From assembly GCA_963779225.1 (NCBI GenBank), contig CAVZWW010000003.1:1116001-1180000 (forward strand): 64,000 nucleotides of DNA. The letters run 5' to 3'. Shown in pieces: positions 33,101 to 41,100 of this stretch (within the stretch, counting starts at the first letter, position 1; the number at the start of each line of letters is the position of its first letter). The stretch is from CAVPCZ01 sp963779225. GTDB lineage: Bacteria; Bacteroidota; Ignavibacteria; UBA10030; UBA6906. The notes under the pieces were generated by a model, which did not search any database, had not been told where the DNA came from, and was given only the letters and a program-made list of their open reading frames with translations. The translations under genes were made by a program, and so were the position numbers.

Positions 33101-33346
33101 ATGGAGAAGCGGAATAGGGAAACCAGATTGTTGAGGGAACTTCGATCGGCTGAATCCCTGAAAAAGGAAGGTACAGGTATCCCCGGGGTCCGGAGGGAAC
33201 CCTATCCTGTATCGCCTGAAGCCTCGCGCCCGGACAATCCCCTTGCACCGATATCACTGGGGACCAGTTATGCGGTCATCACATTTGTGGCCATCATAGG
33301 TGCGGCTATTCTGCTTCTGGTGATGGCCAGGGTGTTCTTGAACTGA
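33101..33346 (+). CDS. Small single-pass membrane protein upstream of htrA
   Basis: 81 aa. ATG 33101 follows AGGAGGACCC. The first 50 residues are charged (RNRETRLLRELRSAESLKKEG), then Pro-rich, then one hydrophobic segment near 55-80 (YAVITFVAIIGAAILLLVMARVFL), so the N-terminus probably faces the cytoplasm. It is the first gene after operator B and lies 43 bp before htrA. No family recognised; role unknown. Confidence 0.6.
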   Translation: MEKRNRETRLLRELRSAESLKKEGTGIPGVRREPYPVSPEASRPDNPLAPISLGTSYAVITFVAIIGAAILLLVMARVFLN

Positions 33347-33389
33347 CATAATCAACTATGTATTCACTTCTTTATCGCAGGAGGTTGCA

Positions 33390-34910
33390 ATGAAAAACAG
33401 ACGATGGCGTTCAACAGCTGCCGCGCTTCTCTTGGTGGGAGGGTTTGTGACAGGCGTTTTCTGGGTTGCCGCGCAGGGTTCGTCGTCCGGACATGCGCCG
33501 GGCGACAGTGTGCAGCAATCCGGTCCGGTCCCGGGTAGCACTCAGGGGAAAGCATTGTTGAACCAGTTCAGTGCGGCGTTTGAAGCCGCCGCGGCAAAAG
33601 TCAACCCGTCCGTTGTTCCCATTTTCAGCGAGCAGGTAAGCACGATGGCCGACCCGTTTGCCGGAGGGAACGATCAACTCCGGGAGTTCTTCGGCGACGG
33701 GTTCTTCAGAAGGTTCTTCGGGAACCAGAATCCGGGAGAGCAGAAGCAGACAATTCGTTCCCTGGGTTCGGGTGTCATCGTATCGGAGGATGGATATATT
33801 CTAACGAACAACCATGTCGTAGACGGTGCGGAGAAGTTGACGGTTGTCCTCAATGACAAGAAGAAATACGCCGCCAAAGTCGTGGGGAGAGATCCTCAAA
33901 CCGACGTGGCGGTCATCAAGATCGACGCACAGAAGCTGCCGGCTGCCACTCTCGGCAACTCCGACGAGGCGAAGATCGGACAGTGGGTGATTGCGGTGGG
34001 GAACCCGTTTCAGCTCCTGCACACCGTGACCGCCGGGATTGTCAGCGCAAAGGGCCGGTCATCCATGAACCTGGCAGACTACGAAGACTTCATCCAGACC
34101 GATGCCTCGATCAATCCGGGAAACAGCGGTGGCGCACTTGCCGACCTGGACGGAAACGTCATTGGCATCAACACCGCAATTCTCAACCCGTCGGGAGGGG
34201 GTGGCAATGTGGGGATAGGGTTCGCCATCCCGGTGAACATGGCAAAGAGTGTCATGCATCAGCTGGTGGCGAACGGAAAAGTCACGCGCGGGTATCTCGG
34301 TCTGCTGCCCCAGGATATTGATGACGCCCTGGCAGGGGCATTGAAGCTGAACGATACGAAGGGATCGCTCGTCGGTGATGTCACCGCGGGTGGCCCGGCC
34401 GAGAAAGCTGGTATCAAACGGGGAGATGTGATCACCGCCTTCAACGGAACCGATGTGGAAGGCAGCGCCCAGCTCAGAAACATGGTCGCCGAAGCCGAAC
34501 CGGGAAAAAAGGCAACCGTCCGGCTGTTGCGGGAGGGGAAAACGGTCGACATCGATATCGTCTTGGGAGAGCGTCCCAAAGACCTTGCCCACCGTGAATC
34601 GGAGGGTGCGTCTCCGGAACAGAGTTCGATGAAGAAGTTCGGACTCTCCGTACAGGACATGAAGCCTGAAATCGCCAGGGCGTTGGGCTACACGAAGGAA
34701 TCCGGCGTTATTGTGACAGTTGTGGCTCCCGGAAGCGTTGCAGAAGAAGCGGGTTTGAAGAAGAACGATCTCATCAAGGAAGTAAACCGGCACCCTGTGC
34801 AATCTGTCAAAGGGTTCCGGAACGCCATCGATGGGGCCGGCAAAGACGAGAGTGTTGCTCTCCTCGTCAGGCGTGGTGAGAACACGTTCTATGTGGCTCT
34901 ACAGACGTAG
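33390..34910 (+). CDS. degP: Periplasmic serine protease of the DegP/HtrA (Do) family
   Basis: 506 aa; ATG after AGGAGGTTGCA. An N-terminal signal or anchor segment (AALLLVGGFVTGVFWVAA) precedes a trypsin-like domain with His142 (TNNHVV), Asp172 (TDVAVIKI) and Ser246 (GNSGGAL), all three catalytic residues present. Two PDZ domains follow: VTRGYLGLLPQDIDDALAGAL with KAGIKRGDVITAFNG, and KFGLSVQDMKPEIARAL with AGLKKNDLIKEV. It degrades or refolds damaged envelope proteins. Operator B upstream suggests control by the two-component system at 30.8-32.9 kb, as CpxR controls degP in enterobacteria. Confidence 0.95.
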   Translation: MKNRRWRSTAAALLLVGGFVTGVFWVAAQGSSSGHAPGDSVQQSGPVPGSTQGKALLNQFSAAFEAAAAKVNPSVVPIFSEQVSTMADPFAGGNDQLREFFGDGFFRRFFGNQNPGEQKQTIRSLGSGVIVSEDGYILTNNHVVDGAEKLTVVLNDKKKYAAKVVGRDPQTDVAVIKIDAQKLPAATLGNSDEAKIGQWVIAVGNPFQLLHTVTAGIVSAKGRSSMNLADYEDFIQTDASINPGNSGGALADLDGNVIGINTAILNPSGGGGNVGIGFAIPVNMAKSVMHQLVANGKVTRGYLGLLPQDIDDALAGALKLNDTKGSLVGDVTAGGPAEKAGIKRGDVITAFNGTDVEGSAQLRNMVAEAEPGKKATVRLLREGKTVDIDIVLGERPKDLAHRESEGASPEQSSMKKFGLSVQDMKPEIARALGYTKESGVIVTVVAPGSVAEEAGLKKNDLIKEVNRHPVQSVKGFRNAIDGAGKDESVALLVRRGENTFYVALQT

Positions 34911-34940
34911 CAGAGAGGATTGGATATACCCTGCATAATG

Positions 34941-34976
34941 AAGCTGCCGGCGGGTCTGTAGTACCGCCGGCAGCTT
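34941..34976. terminator. Hairpin between convergent htrA and trxB genes
   Basis: AAGCTGCCGGCGG, 10-base loop, CCGCCGGCAGCTT: a perfect 13-bp stem just after the htrA stop. No run of T follows on either strand, so termination may be weak, Rho-aided, or the hairpin may instead protect the mRNA 3' ends. Confidence 0.55.
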
Positions 34977-35025
34977 GCACTTGAGAACGGTACTGCAGAA
35001 AGAGGACCTGAAGGTTGAAGAGCGA

Positions 35026-35988
35026 TCAGAGATGCGACACCTCTTCTAGAGCGTGGTGTTCCTCGACGATCTGAAGGTAGTCGATTGCACTCAGCGCGGC
35101 AATCGTTCCGTCGGCCACCGCAGTAGTGATCTGCCGGTATCTCTTGGTGATCGAATCGCCGGCGGCAAACACCCCCGGAATATTCGTTTCCAGGAGAGGA
35201 CCCACCCTTATCTCACCCGCCGGGTTCAGGTCAACAATGCCGTGCAGGCTCTCGGTGTTGGGAATATAGCCGATGAAGATGAACGCCCCATCGATAGCAC
35301 GCTCTGTGAGTTCACCGGTGGGGATATGTTTGATGCGCACCCTCTCGAGCGAATCCTGTCCCATGAACTCTGCAATGGTGGATTCCATGATGAAGCTGAT
35401 CTTGGGGTTGAGCTTTGCATCTTCGACCGCGTGTGCAGATGCCTGGAAGTGGTCGAATTGGTGAACGATCGTCACCGATGCCGCGTATTTCGTCAATGAT
35501 ACCGCTTCTTCTAGTGCGGAATTGCCGCCCCCGACGACAATGATATGCTTGTCCTGAAAGAAGTCTCCATCACAGGTCGCGCAATAAGAAATGCCTTTTC
35601 CTCTCAGCTCCGCTTCCCCCGGGACACCGAGCGTGCGCGATCTGCCGCCGGGAGCGAGGATGACCACGGGGGCGGTAAACGTTTCGCGACCGTTCACCTC
35701 GACGTTCTTGATGTCACCGTCAAGCTTCATTGTAGTCACGGAAACGTTCGATCTGATCGTGCAGCCGAATGTCCTGGCCTGATTCTTCATGATCGTGGCA
35801 AGTTGGTAACCGCTTGTGTTCTCGACACCCGGATAGTTTGCCACCTGGTGTGTCAACACCAGCTGTCCACCGACTGCTCCCTCATTTACGATCAGAGTAC
35901 GGGTTTTTGCACGGGCGAGATAGATCCCGGCGGTCAATCCCGCCGGGCCGGCGCCGACAATAATCGCATCAAACTGTGTGGAGCTCAT
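35026..35988 (-). CDS. trxB: Thioredoxin-reductase-like flavoprotein with altered NADPH site
   Basis: 320 aa. FAD-binding GAGPAG at 12-17, redox CATC with Cys136 and Cys139, pyridine-nucleotide motif GGGNSALEEA about 153-162, and a C-terminal FAD stretch (GVFAAGDSITKRYRQITTAVADG). In NADPH-dependent reductases the segment after the second Gly motif has HRRxxxR, which contacts the 2'-phosphate. Here it reads HQFDHFQ (176-182), so both Arg of HRR and the later Arg are gone. NADH or another electron donor is possible. The gene overlaps the upstream thioredoxin-like gene by 4 bp (ATGA). Confidence 0.88.
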   Translation of the reverse strand: MSSTQFDAIIVGAGPAGLTAGIYLARAKTRTLIVNEGAVGGQLVLTHQVANYPGVENTSGYQLATIMKNQARTFGCTIRSNVSVTTMKLDGDIKNVEVNGRETFTAPVVILAPGGRSRTLGVPGEAELRGKGISYCATCDGDFFQDKHIIVVGGGNSALEEAVSLTKYAASVTIVHQFDHFQASAHAVEDAKLNPKISFIMESTIAEFMGQDSLERVRIKHIPTGELTERAIDGAFIFIGYIPNTESLHGIVDLNPAGEIRVGPLLETNIPGVFAAGDSITKRYRQITTAVADGTIAALSAIDYLQIVEEHHALEEVSHL

Positions 35989-36344
35989 TGCACAGGGGCT
36001 TTCACTGAGAACGCGCTGTCAAGAATCGATTTGACCTGGTCTGTGTTCTGAATGCTGCTGGTTGCTTTTGCGACCTTGCCGTTCTTGAAGTACACGGTAA
36101 ACGGGAGGCCGCGGAAATTGCTGCATTCGGGCAAATTGCGTATGGCGGCGGCGTCGGGAGTATCGAACTCCATATCCCGGAATGCGACGTGCGAATATTC
36201 TCCCTGCAATTCATCCATGACCTCGTAGACCGGGATACACATCGGGCCCATCCGTCCGCAGCAGACCATGACGTTCTCGTTGGACTTGATGGTTTCTTCA
36301 AGATCTTTGGCGGAAAGGAGATGTTTCAGATTGGTTTGCAGCAT
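35985..36344 (-). CDS. Atypical thioredoxin, translationally coupled to the reductase
   Basis: 119 aa, thioredoxin fold: N-terminal helix SAKDLEETIK, core strand, active-site helix, and cis-Pro near 81 (RGLPFTVYFKNGK). The usual WCGPC is replaced: residues 26-36 read MVCCGRMGPMC, so the C-terminal Cys36 aligns with the second active-site Cys and the first is Gly (GPMC). Extra Cys28 and Cys29 lie 7-8 residues earlier and Cys74 near the cis-Pro loop; they might form a different disulfide. Whether it is a reductase substrate, a monothiol carrier or a persulfide handler cannot be told from sequence. It is followed directly by the reductase gene. Confidence 0.8.
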   Translation of the reverse strand: MLQTNLKHLLSAKDLEETIKSNENVMVCCGRMGPMCIPVYEVMDELQGEYSHVAFRDMEFDTPDAAAIRNLPECSNFRGLPFTVYFKNGKVAKATSSIQNTDQVKSILDSAFSVKAPVQ

Positions 36345-36432
36345 GATGATTCCTTTGTGTTGTTGTGCGAATGAGATGCATTAAGGGAGAAGACGGGCAT
36401 GAATGCTCATCCGGGAGGCGGGCCGCCTGTTG

Positions 36433-36624
36433 TCAGCGCGCGACAAACATCGCACCAAGAATCGCCCCGTAGATAGTACTCAGCCAGGGGCTTCTGGTGA
36501 TCGGGCAGAGACCGGTTTTGCACCCCACAAAGCGATAAAAGAGATACCCTCCGGCTGCGCCGAAAAGTACGGGTGTCACCCGCCAGGCCCAGGCCAGAAT
36601 TGCTGTCATGTCGATGTTTTGCAT
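36433..36624 (-). CDS. DUF6132-type small membrane protein
   Basis: 63 aa: ILAWAWRVTPVLFGAAGGYLFYRFVGC, then KTGLCPITRSPWLSTIYGAILGAMF. The pattern YYKFVGC...G.CPITS.P..STIYGA is the DUF6132 signature; these proteins have two membrane segments and a Cys pair in between, and often sit near thioredoxin, rhodanese or sulfur-transfer genes. It precedes the thioredoxin-like gene on the same strand by 88 bp and should belong to the same unit. Confidence 0.8.
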   Translation of the reverse strand: MQNIDMTAILAWAWRVTPVLFGAAGGYLFYRFVGCKTGLCPITRSPWLSTIYGAILGAMFVAR

Positions 36625-36790
36625 GTTGTTTCCCGGTTCCCTTCATTAGTATTGATTAGATGCAGTGAAGCATCGAAAAGGGGCAGGCAAAATTGACCCG
36701 GAGGTGATTGTCCGCTCCCGAAATCCGGGCGGAAAACGCCGGATTGACCCGTCCGGGGCAGATCGAGCATCTCATGGAAAGGATAATCTC

Positions 36791-37153
36791 ATGACAACAT
36801 CCATCGCTTATCTTCTTCTGGGTCTGGCTGCGGGAGTACTGAGCGGCGTGGTTGGAATTGGCGGCGGCGTAATTATCGTCCCTGCGCTTGTGTTCTTCTT
36901 CGGTCTGTCGCAACACAATGCTCAGGGGACGACCGTCGCAATGCTCGTGCTGCCGGTGGGGGTGCTCGGGGCATGGGTCTATTACCGGAATGGGTTCGTG
37001 GATGTTCCTGCAGCGGCGCTGCTCGCTGCAGGTTTCTTCCTCGGGAGCCTGGCCGGAGCGAAGATCGCCGTGGCAATTCCTGCGCTCGCACTGGAGAAGT
37101 TCTTCGGTGTCATGGTGGTCCTCATCGGCTTGAAAATGATATTCGGACGGTGA
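36791..37153 (+). CDS. Half-size TauE/SafE-family permease
   Basis: ATG 36791 with AAAGGA upstream. 120 aa with four hydrophobic segments: IAYLLLGLAAGVLSGVVGIGGG (the family GxxSGxxGIGGG motif), VPALVFFFGLSQHNAQGT, AAALLAAGFFLGSLAGAK and KFFGVMVVLIGLKMIF. Full-size TauE/SafE proteins carry two such units; single units are thought to dimerise. The family moves sulfite, sulfoacetate and similar anions. It is divergent from the DUF6132-thioredoxin-reductase unit, which suggests a sulfur or thiol theme. Confidence 0.85.
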   Translation: MTTSIAYLLLGLAAGVLSGVVGIGGGVIIVPALVFFFGLSQHNAQGTTVAMLVLPVGVLGAWVYYRNGFVDVPAAALLAAGFFLGSLAGAKIAVAIPALALEKFFGVMVVLIGLKMIFGR

Positions 37154-37222
37154 ACGTGACCCTTTTTAGGCCATCCCTGCATCTTACAGACAGAATGCCC
37201 ATAAAATGACGGAAGGTTCTCA

Positions 37223-37459
37223 ATGCCAATCTACGATTACCGGTGTTCCGACTGCGGAAAGACGTACGACGTGTTTCACAAGGTCCGTGAGGTCAAGGAA
37301 GATGTCGTCTGCCCGGACTGCAGTTCAACCACACATGTCCGGCTCATCTCTGCGCCCAGTTTCAGCATGAACGGAAGCTCAGGGAGCGGCTACAGTTCTG
37401 AAGCAGCGCCCTCGTGTGCCGACGGGTCGTGCTGCGGTGGTGCCTGTGGAGTGAACTAG
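37223..37459 (+). CDS. FmdB-family zinc-ribbon protein
   Basis: 78 aa. MPIYDYRCSDCGKTYD opens the family, with zinc Cys at 8 and 11 and again at 30 and 33 (VVCPDCSS). The tail is Ser/Gly-rich and ends with a Cys cluster (CADGSCCGGACGVN). FmdB proteins are small, widespread, and of unknown role, sometimes called putative regulators. It sits between the TauE/SafE and TlpA-like genes. Confidence 0.9.
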   Translation: MPIYDYRCSDCGKTYDVFHKVREVKEDVVCPDCSSTTHVRLISAPSFSMNGSSGSGYSSEAAPSCADGSCCGGACGVN

Positions 37460-37600
37460 TGCTCCAACACCTCGGTGCCCGGGCATTCCGGAGGGGCTGA
37501 GCGCTGAGGCATCCACGCCAGGCCGATAAGCCTGTCACGCCAGAAAGCCGCAACGCTCCAATTACCTAGCGATTTGTGAACGAGCAGGGAGAGATCCATT

Positions 37601-38158
37601 ATGACACAACGTGCGCCCGTGAAAAAGGGATCCATGGCATATACGTGGATTGCCCTGGCGGTTATTGTGGTCGTGGCCGGCTACTACATGTATGGCAGGG
37701 GAGATGCAAATGCCGGGAAGGCGATGCAGCCGATGTTGCCACCCGGTGACCTTGCGGGGACAGCGCCGGCATTTACACTGGCGGATCTCAACGGGAAGTC
37801 GGTCTCTCTGTCTGACTTCCACGGGAAAGTCGTCGTGCTTGATTTCTGGGCGACCTGGTGTCCTCCTTGCCGGAGGGAGATCCCGGATTTCATCGATTTG
37901 CAGAAGGAATACGGACCGCGGGGCGTCCAGATCGTCGGCATCGCCCTGGATGAACCCGAGAAGGTGCAGGCGTTCGCACGGCAGAACGGGATGAACTACC
38001 CGGTTCTGCTCGGGTCGGATGACGTATCAATGAAGTACGGCGGGATTGAGGGTATTCCGACGACCTTCATCATTGACAAGAGCGGGAAGATCGTCAACAG
38101 GTTTGAAGGGTTCCGCCCCCGGGAGGTGTTCGAGGCGGAAATCAAACAGTTGCTTTAG
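37601..38158 (+). CDS. TlpA/ResA-like membrane-anchored thiol-disulfide oxidoreductase
   Basis: 185 aa. One N-terminal membrane segment (YTWIALAVIVVVAGYYMYG) anchors a periplasmic AhpC-TSA/thioredoxin domain: APAFTLADLNGKSVSLSDFHGKVVVLDFW, active site WCPPC (Cys87, Cys90), then VQIVGIALDEPEKVQAFARQNGMNYPVLLGS and the cis-Pro in GIPTTFIIDKSGKIV. It reduces disulfides in the periplasm, often for cytochrome maturation or metal proteins. A classical intrinsic terminator follows 55 bp after the stop. Confidence 0.93.
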   Translation: MTQRAPVKKGSMAYTWIALAVIVVVAGYYMYGRGDANAGKAMQPMLPPGDLAGTAPAFTLADLNGKSVSLSDFHGKVVVLDFWATWCPPCRREIPDFIDLQKEYGPRGVQIVGIALDEPEKVQAFARQNGMNYPVLLGSDDVSMKYGGIEGIPTTFIIDKSGKIVNRFEGFRPREVFEAEIKQLL

Positions 38159-39123
38159 CCGCCGGATGCTCGCCGAAGTGTTCTGATGAAGCCAGGCAGG
38201 TTGTGGTAAACGCCCGGTAACCGGTTGTTGCGGTTACCGGGTTTTTTTGTTGTGGCAACCTTCAGCTCATCGAAGGAGCAGCATCGAGCGCGACCGGACG
38301 AAACCGCCGGCTGTCTGGACCGATTGCGAGATGAGCGGATATTGTATGAACAGAAGAAGGAACAACATTTAGGGCATGTTTCTGCACGCGGGCATGACAA
38401 GATCTTCCACATGTTGTGAACAGTTACACAGCCTGCGGCAATATCTGACACTCGTGCATCTGCGACATCGTACGTCGAGCCGCCTGCGAATCTGAGGATA
38501 TTGCATGGAGAGAACATTCGGCCAGGGAAAGTGGCCGGGACGGTTCCTCCCGGCGGAAGGATGATAGTAAGATAAGCCGTCGTGAGACGAGTGCCAACCT
38601 TGAAAAACAATGTCAAGGGCAAGCACTTCACCGTCAACCAAGGACTGCCTTTGTCTTCTGACGGTTGGCCGGACCTCCGGGGTGGATTGCAGCGGAGAGG
38701 AAGAGAGCCGTTTCTTTCAGCGGTATCTAGCTTACCAGGAGGGAATCAGGGTCCAAATCGATTGCGTCGGTAGAATCATTCTCTCTGATCATTTCATCAA
38801 AGTCATATTCTTCTTCCGCACAGAATCGTCCGTCTGTATTCTATCGCAGGTGCGAACGTGAGTCGCAGTGTACCCGGATGCAAGGTAGCAAGTGCTGACG
38901 GTGCTTGACATTCACCGGCAAAGTCCACTAATTTGAGTCGCGTGAGATGTAACAAGACTCTCGCACTGTTCTCCCACATCCCTGACACCTTCAACAGGCC
39001 GAACGGTTTGAACACCGATCGATATTCGTTCATTCTGGCATATTGTGGCCATTTTCCCCCCTCGTTTTTCGCATTGACCCAAAAACCAACCACCACCACA
39101 CACACCTCTACTGGAGAAATTCC
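38159..39123. other. Long intergenic stretch with a terminator at its left end
   Basis: About 960 bases. After the terminator at 38213-38248, open frames on both strands have no protein character. No tRNA, repeat or hairpin of note beyond that point. GC seems lower near 39000. Confidence 0.45.
38213..38248 (+). terminator. Strong intrinsic terminator after the TlpA-like gene
   Basis: CCCGGTAACCG, loop GTTGTTG, CGGTTACCGGG, then seven T. The 11-bp stem is perfect and followed directly by the T-run. Confidence 0.9.
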
Positions 39124-39506
39124 ATGAGAAGTGCCCGTTTCCTTTTGTATCTGCTCATATTGGCAATCAGCGTGCAGCCCATGCTGGCGCAAGCGCGCAG
39201 TGCACCACCGTGGTGCATGAGTTTCTGAAAGATGAAAATGGAAAACAATCCCCGCTGGCGATTCCTCGCTGAGAAGAGCTGGATGCGGGATTATGAGGCG
39301 TTCAAGAAGGCGGGGCTCGTCAAAGACTACGCCGGAGTTGAGGCATTCGAAAAGAAATCCGATGACGTCGCCCGGACGGTTTTCCCTTCCGGACACGTAC
39401 ACGCGAGATTGTTCAGAAGATGTATCCTGACGCTGACAAGCGGCAGCAGGCTTCACGGCTGTTCACTGACAAGGTATTCGCTCACGTTGACGCGTTCATG
39501 CGGTAA
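39124..39506 (+). pseudogene. Decayed gene for a small secreted protein
   Basis: ATG 39124 follows TGGAGAAATTCC and opens a clean signal peptide (FLLYLLILAISVQPMLAQA) that ends at a stop about 34 codons on (39229-39231). Protein-like sequence continues in shifting frames: CTTVVHEFLKDENGKQSP in one, DYEAFKKAGLVKDYAGVEAF then EKKSDDVARTVFPS in a second, and REIVQKMYPDADKRQQASRL then FTDKVFAHVDAFMR with a stop at 39504 in a third. Together they suggest one small exported protein of roughly 120 codons broken by frameshifts. The family is not recognised. Sequencing errors could also cause this. Confidence 0.5.
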
Positions 39507-39574
39507 ATGGACGATAGGCAAGATTCAAGCTCACAACAAATCACACAACCACACATAATCAATGGAGTAATGGT

Positions 39575-40156
39575 ATGAAAAGATCACTGCAAGTTCTGGC
39601 TCTTTCTCTCGTGCTGATGGCGACTGCCACGCTCGGGCTCGCCCAGGAGGTGAAGGGATTTCGCGCGGACTTAATCGGTCAGCTCGAGTATGTACAGAAA
39701 CAGGTCCTGGATCTCGAAAACGCCATCCCTGATGCAAAGATGACGTGGCGTCCGAACAAAGAGGTGCGCTCCATCAGCGAAGTGTACTCCCACATTGCGT
39801 TCGGGAACTATTTGTTTGCACAGTTTGCCGGGATCAAACTGCCTGCTGGTGTTGCTGCATCCTCACCGGGCGACGAGACAAAGTGGGAGAAAATGTCAAC
39901 GGACAAGAAGGTCATCCGCGAACAGCTGGTGAAATCGTTCGACTTCACGAAGAACGCGGTCAAAGAGATGTCGGATGCCAGCCTGGAAAATATGGTGGAC
40001 TTTTTCGGGAGCAAGATGACTGTGCGAGGCCTCCTGATGGTCATGTTGTCGCACTCGCACGAGCATCTTGGACAGTCTGTTGCCTACGCCCGGATGGTGG
40101 GCGTAGTGCCGCCCTGGACGGCTGCGCGAATGGCCGCCGAAAAAGCGAAGAAGTAG
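39575..40156 (+). CDS. Exported DinB/YfiT-like four-helix protein
   Basis: 193 aa. A signal peptide (LALSLVLMATATLGLAQ) leads to a DinB-superfamily bundle: LIGQLEYVQKQVLDLENAIPDAKMTWRP, ISEVYSHIAFGNYLFA (metal His), and LLMVMLSHSHEHLGQSVAYARM (second His pair), VVPPW near the end. DinB proteins bind a metal and some are thiol transferases or hydrolases; export is less usual than a cytoplasmic place. A ribosome site (GGAG) precedes the ATG, and a bidirectional hairpin follows the stop. Confidence 0.85.
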   Translation: MKRSLQVLALSLVLMATATLGLAQEVKGFRADLIGQLEYVQKQVLDLENAIPDAKMTWRPNKEVRSISEVYSHIAFGNYLFAQFAGIKLPAGVAASSPGDETKWEKMSTDKKVIREQLVKSFDFTKNAVKEMSDASLENMVDFFGSKMTVRGLLMVMLSHSHEHLGQSVAYARMVGVVPPWTAARMAAEKAKK

Positions 40157-40176
40157 AAAAGCAAATGAGTAACAAT

Positions 40177-40213
40177 GTGGGCCCGGATCTCTAGAACCGG
40201 GCCCACGTCTTTC
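40177..40213. terminator. Bidirectional terminator between convergent genes
   Basis: GTGGGCCCGG, 10-base loop, CCGGGCCCAC, then GTCTTTCTTC. The perfect 10-bp stem stands between the DinB-like gene and the minus-strand coiled-coil gene, and has a T-rich tail on the plus side. Confidence 0.75.
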
Positions 40214-40225
40214 TTCATGAACGAT

Positions 40226-40642
40226 CTATTTGGACTCTGTCCATGTTTCCCCCCTGTAGCCCTTATGATCATTGAGCCTGGCTAAGAGGACAATGTTCGT
40301 CCGCTCAAGTGCCGCCACCCGCCGGTCATAGGTCGTACGAAACCTTTTACTCGCTTTTGCTCTCTGCGCCTTGATCTGTTCGATCTTCTTTTCGTTGTTC
40401 CTGATCTGGGCTTCGGATCTACTCTTCAGCTTTTGCCATGCAGTGTCATATTGTCCTGGAACGCCTGTCTGTCGTGCTGTGAGATTCCTTGCTGAGAGAA
40501 CAAAACTCCTGTATCTGAACGCCACGCCCTCATCCTGAAGAAATAGCGTCAACATTGCAGCTGCAACGACCCCCAGTAATGCAAGGTTTAGGAGGCCTTT
40601 TGTTACGTTGTGTGTATGTACTGCATGTGGTATCATTGGCAA
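40226..40642 (-). CDS. Small membrane-anchored coiled-coil protein
   Basis: 138 aa. One hydrophobic N-terminal segment (LLNLALLGVVAAAMLTLFL), then a long charged helix (SRSEAQIRNNEKKIEQIKAQRAKASKRFRTTYDRRVAALER) likely to be a coiled coil outside the cytoplasm. No enzyme motif. Exact start is uncertain. Role unknown; it converges with the DinB-like gene. Confidence 0.6.
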   Translation of the reverse strand: MPMIPHAVHTHNVTKGLLNLALLGVVAAAMLTLFLQDEGVAFRYRSFVLSARNLTARQTGVPGQYDTAWQKLKSRSEAQIRNNEKKIEQIKAQRAKASKRFRTTYDRRVAALERTNIVLLARLNDHKGYRGETWTESK

Positions 40643-40687
40643 TCAGAAAGTGAATCATATCTGCAGTGGCATGTATTGTGTGGATTC

Positions 40688-40972
40688 TCAGGCAGCAGCC
40701 TTCTGCAATGCATCATTGACCATCCTGCTACTCGCTACGGACAGGGGCACCGGCGGCTCCTCGTCCCGGTCATCGTCGAGGCAAAAGTAGCGACAGTCGG
40801 TGAAATGTGCCGGACCATCAAGGGCCCAGGTATGGCTGCATTCAGGGCAGTGCTCGCCGTCTTCCAGGCCGTAGAGATGTTCATCGCGGGCTGCTTCCAT
40901 TGTGGTCTCCGACATCGTTCGGAACAAATGTCCGTCACGGATTGTTACACTGGTAGCGAGCGCAAGTGTCAT
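40688..40972 (-). CDS. Small acidic protein with a possible zinc site
   Basis: ATG 40972 is preceded by GGTGGAGAGAA. 94 aa: MTLALATSVTIRDGHLFRT, then LYGLEDGEHCPECSHTWAL with a CxxC, then HFTDCRYFCLDDDRDEEPP with two more Cys. This could form a zinc knuckle. It is short and the family is unknown, so it may not be real; the ribosome site and four spaced Cys support it. Confidence 0.45.
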   Translation of the reverse strand: MTLALATSVTIRDGHLFRTMSETTMEAARDEHLYGLEDGEHCPECSHTWALDGPAHFTDCRYFCLDDDRDEEPPVPLSVASSRMVNDALQKAAA

Positions 40973-41100
40973 TTCTCTCCACCACCACGACACAGTGTAC
41001 AGAGGAATCCTCCCAGTTGTAATCGATCAATGGATTGAAAGAGTAGCTAATCCTTCGGGCATTTCCCTGCAATTCAGGAGGTGTAGTCATCCTTCTCAGA

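Noticed and set aside
40610..41038. Plus-strand frame of 142 codons
   Set aside because: Covers the reverse of the small acidic gene and noncoding DNA; no ribosome site and no domain.
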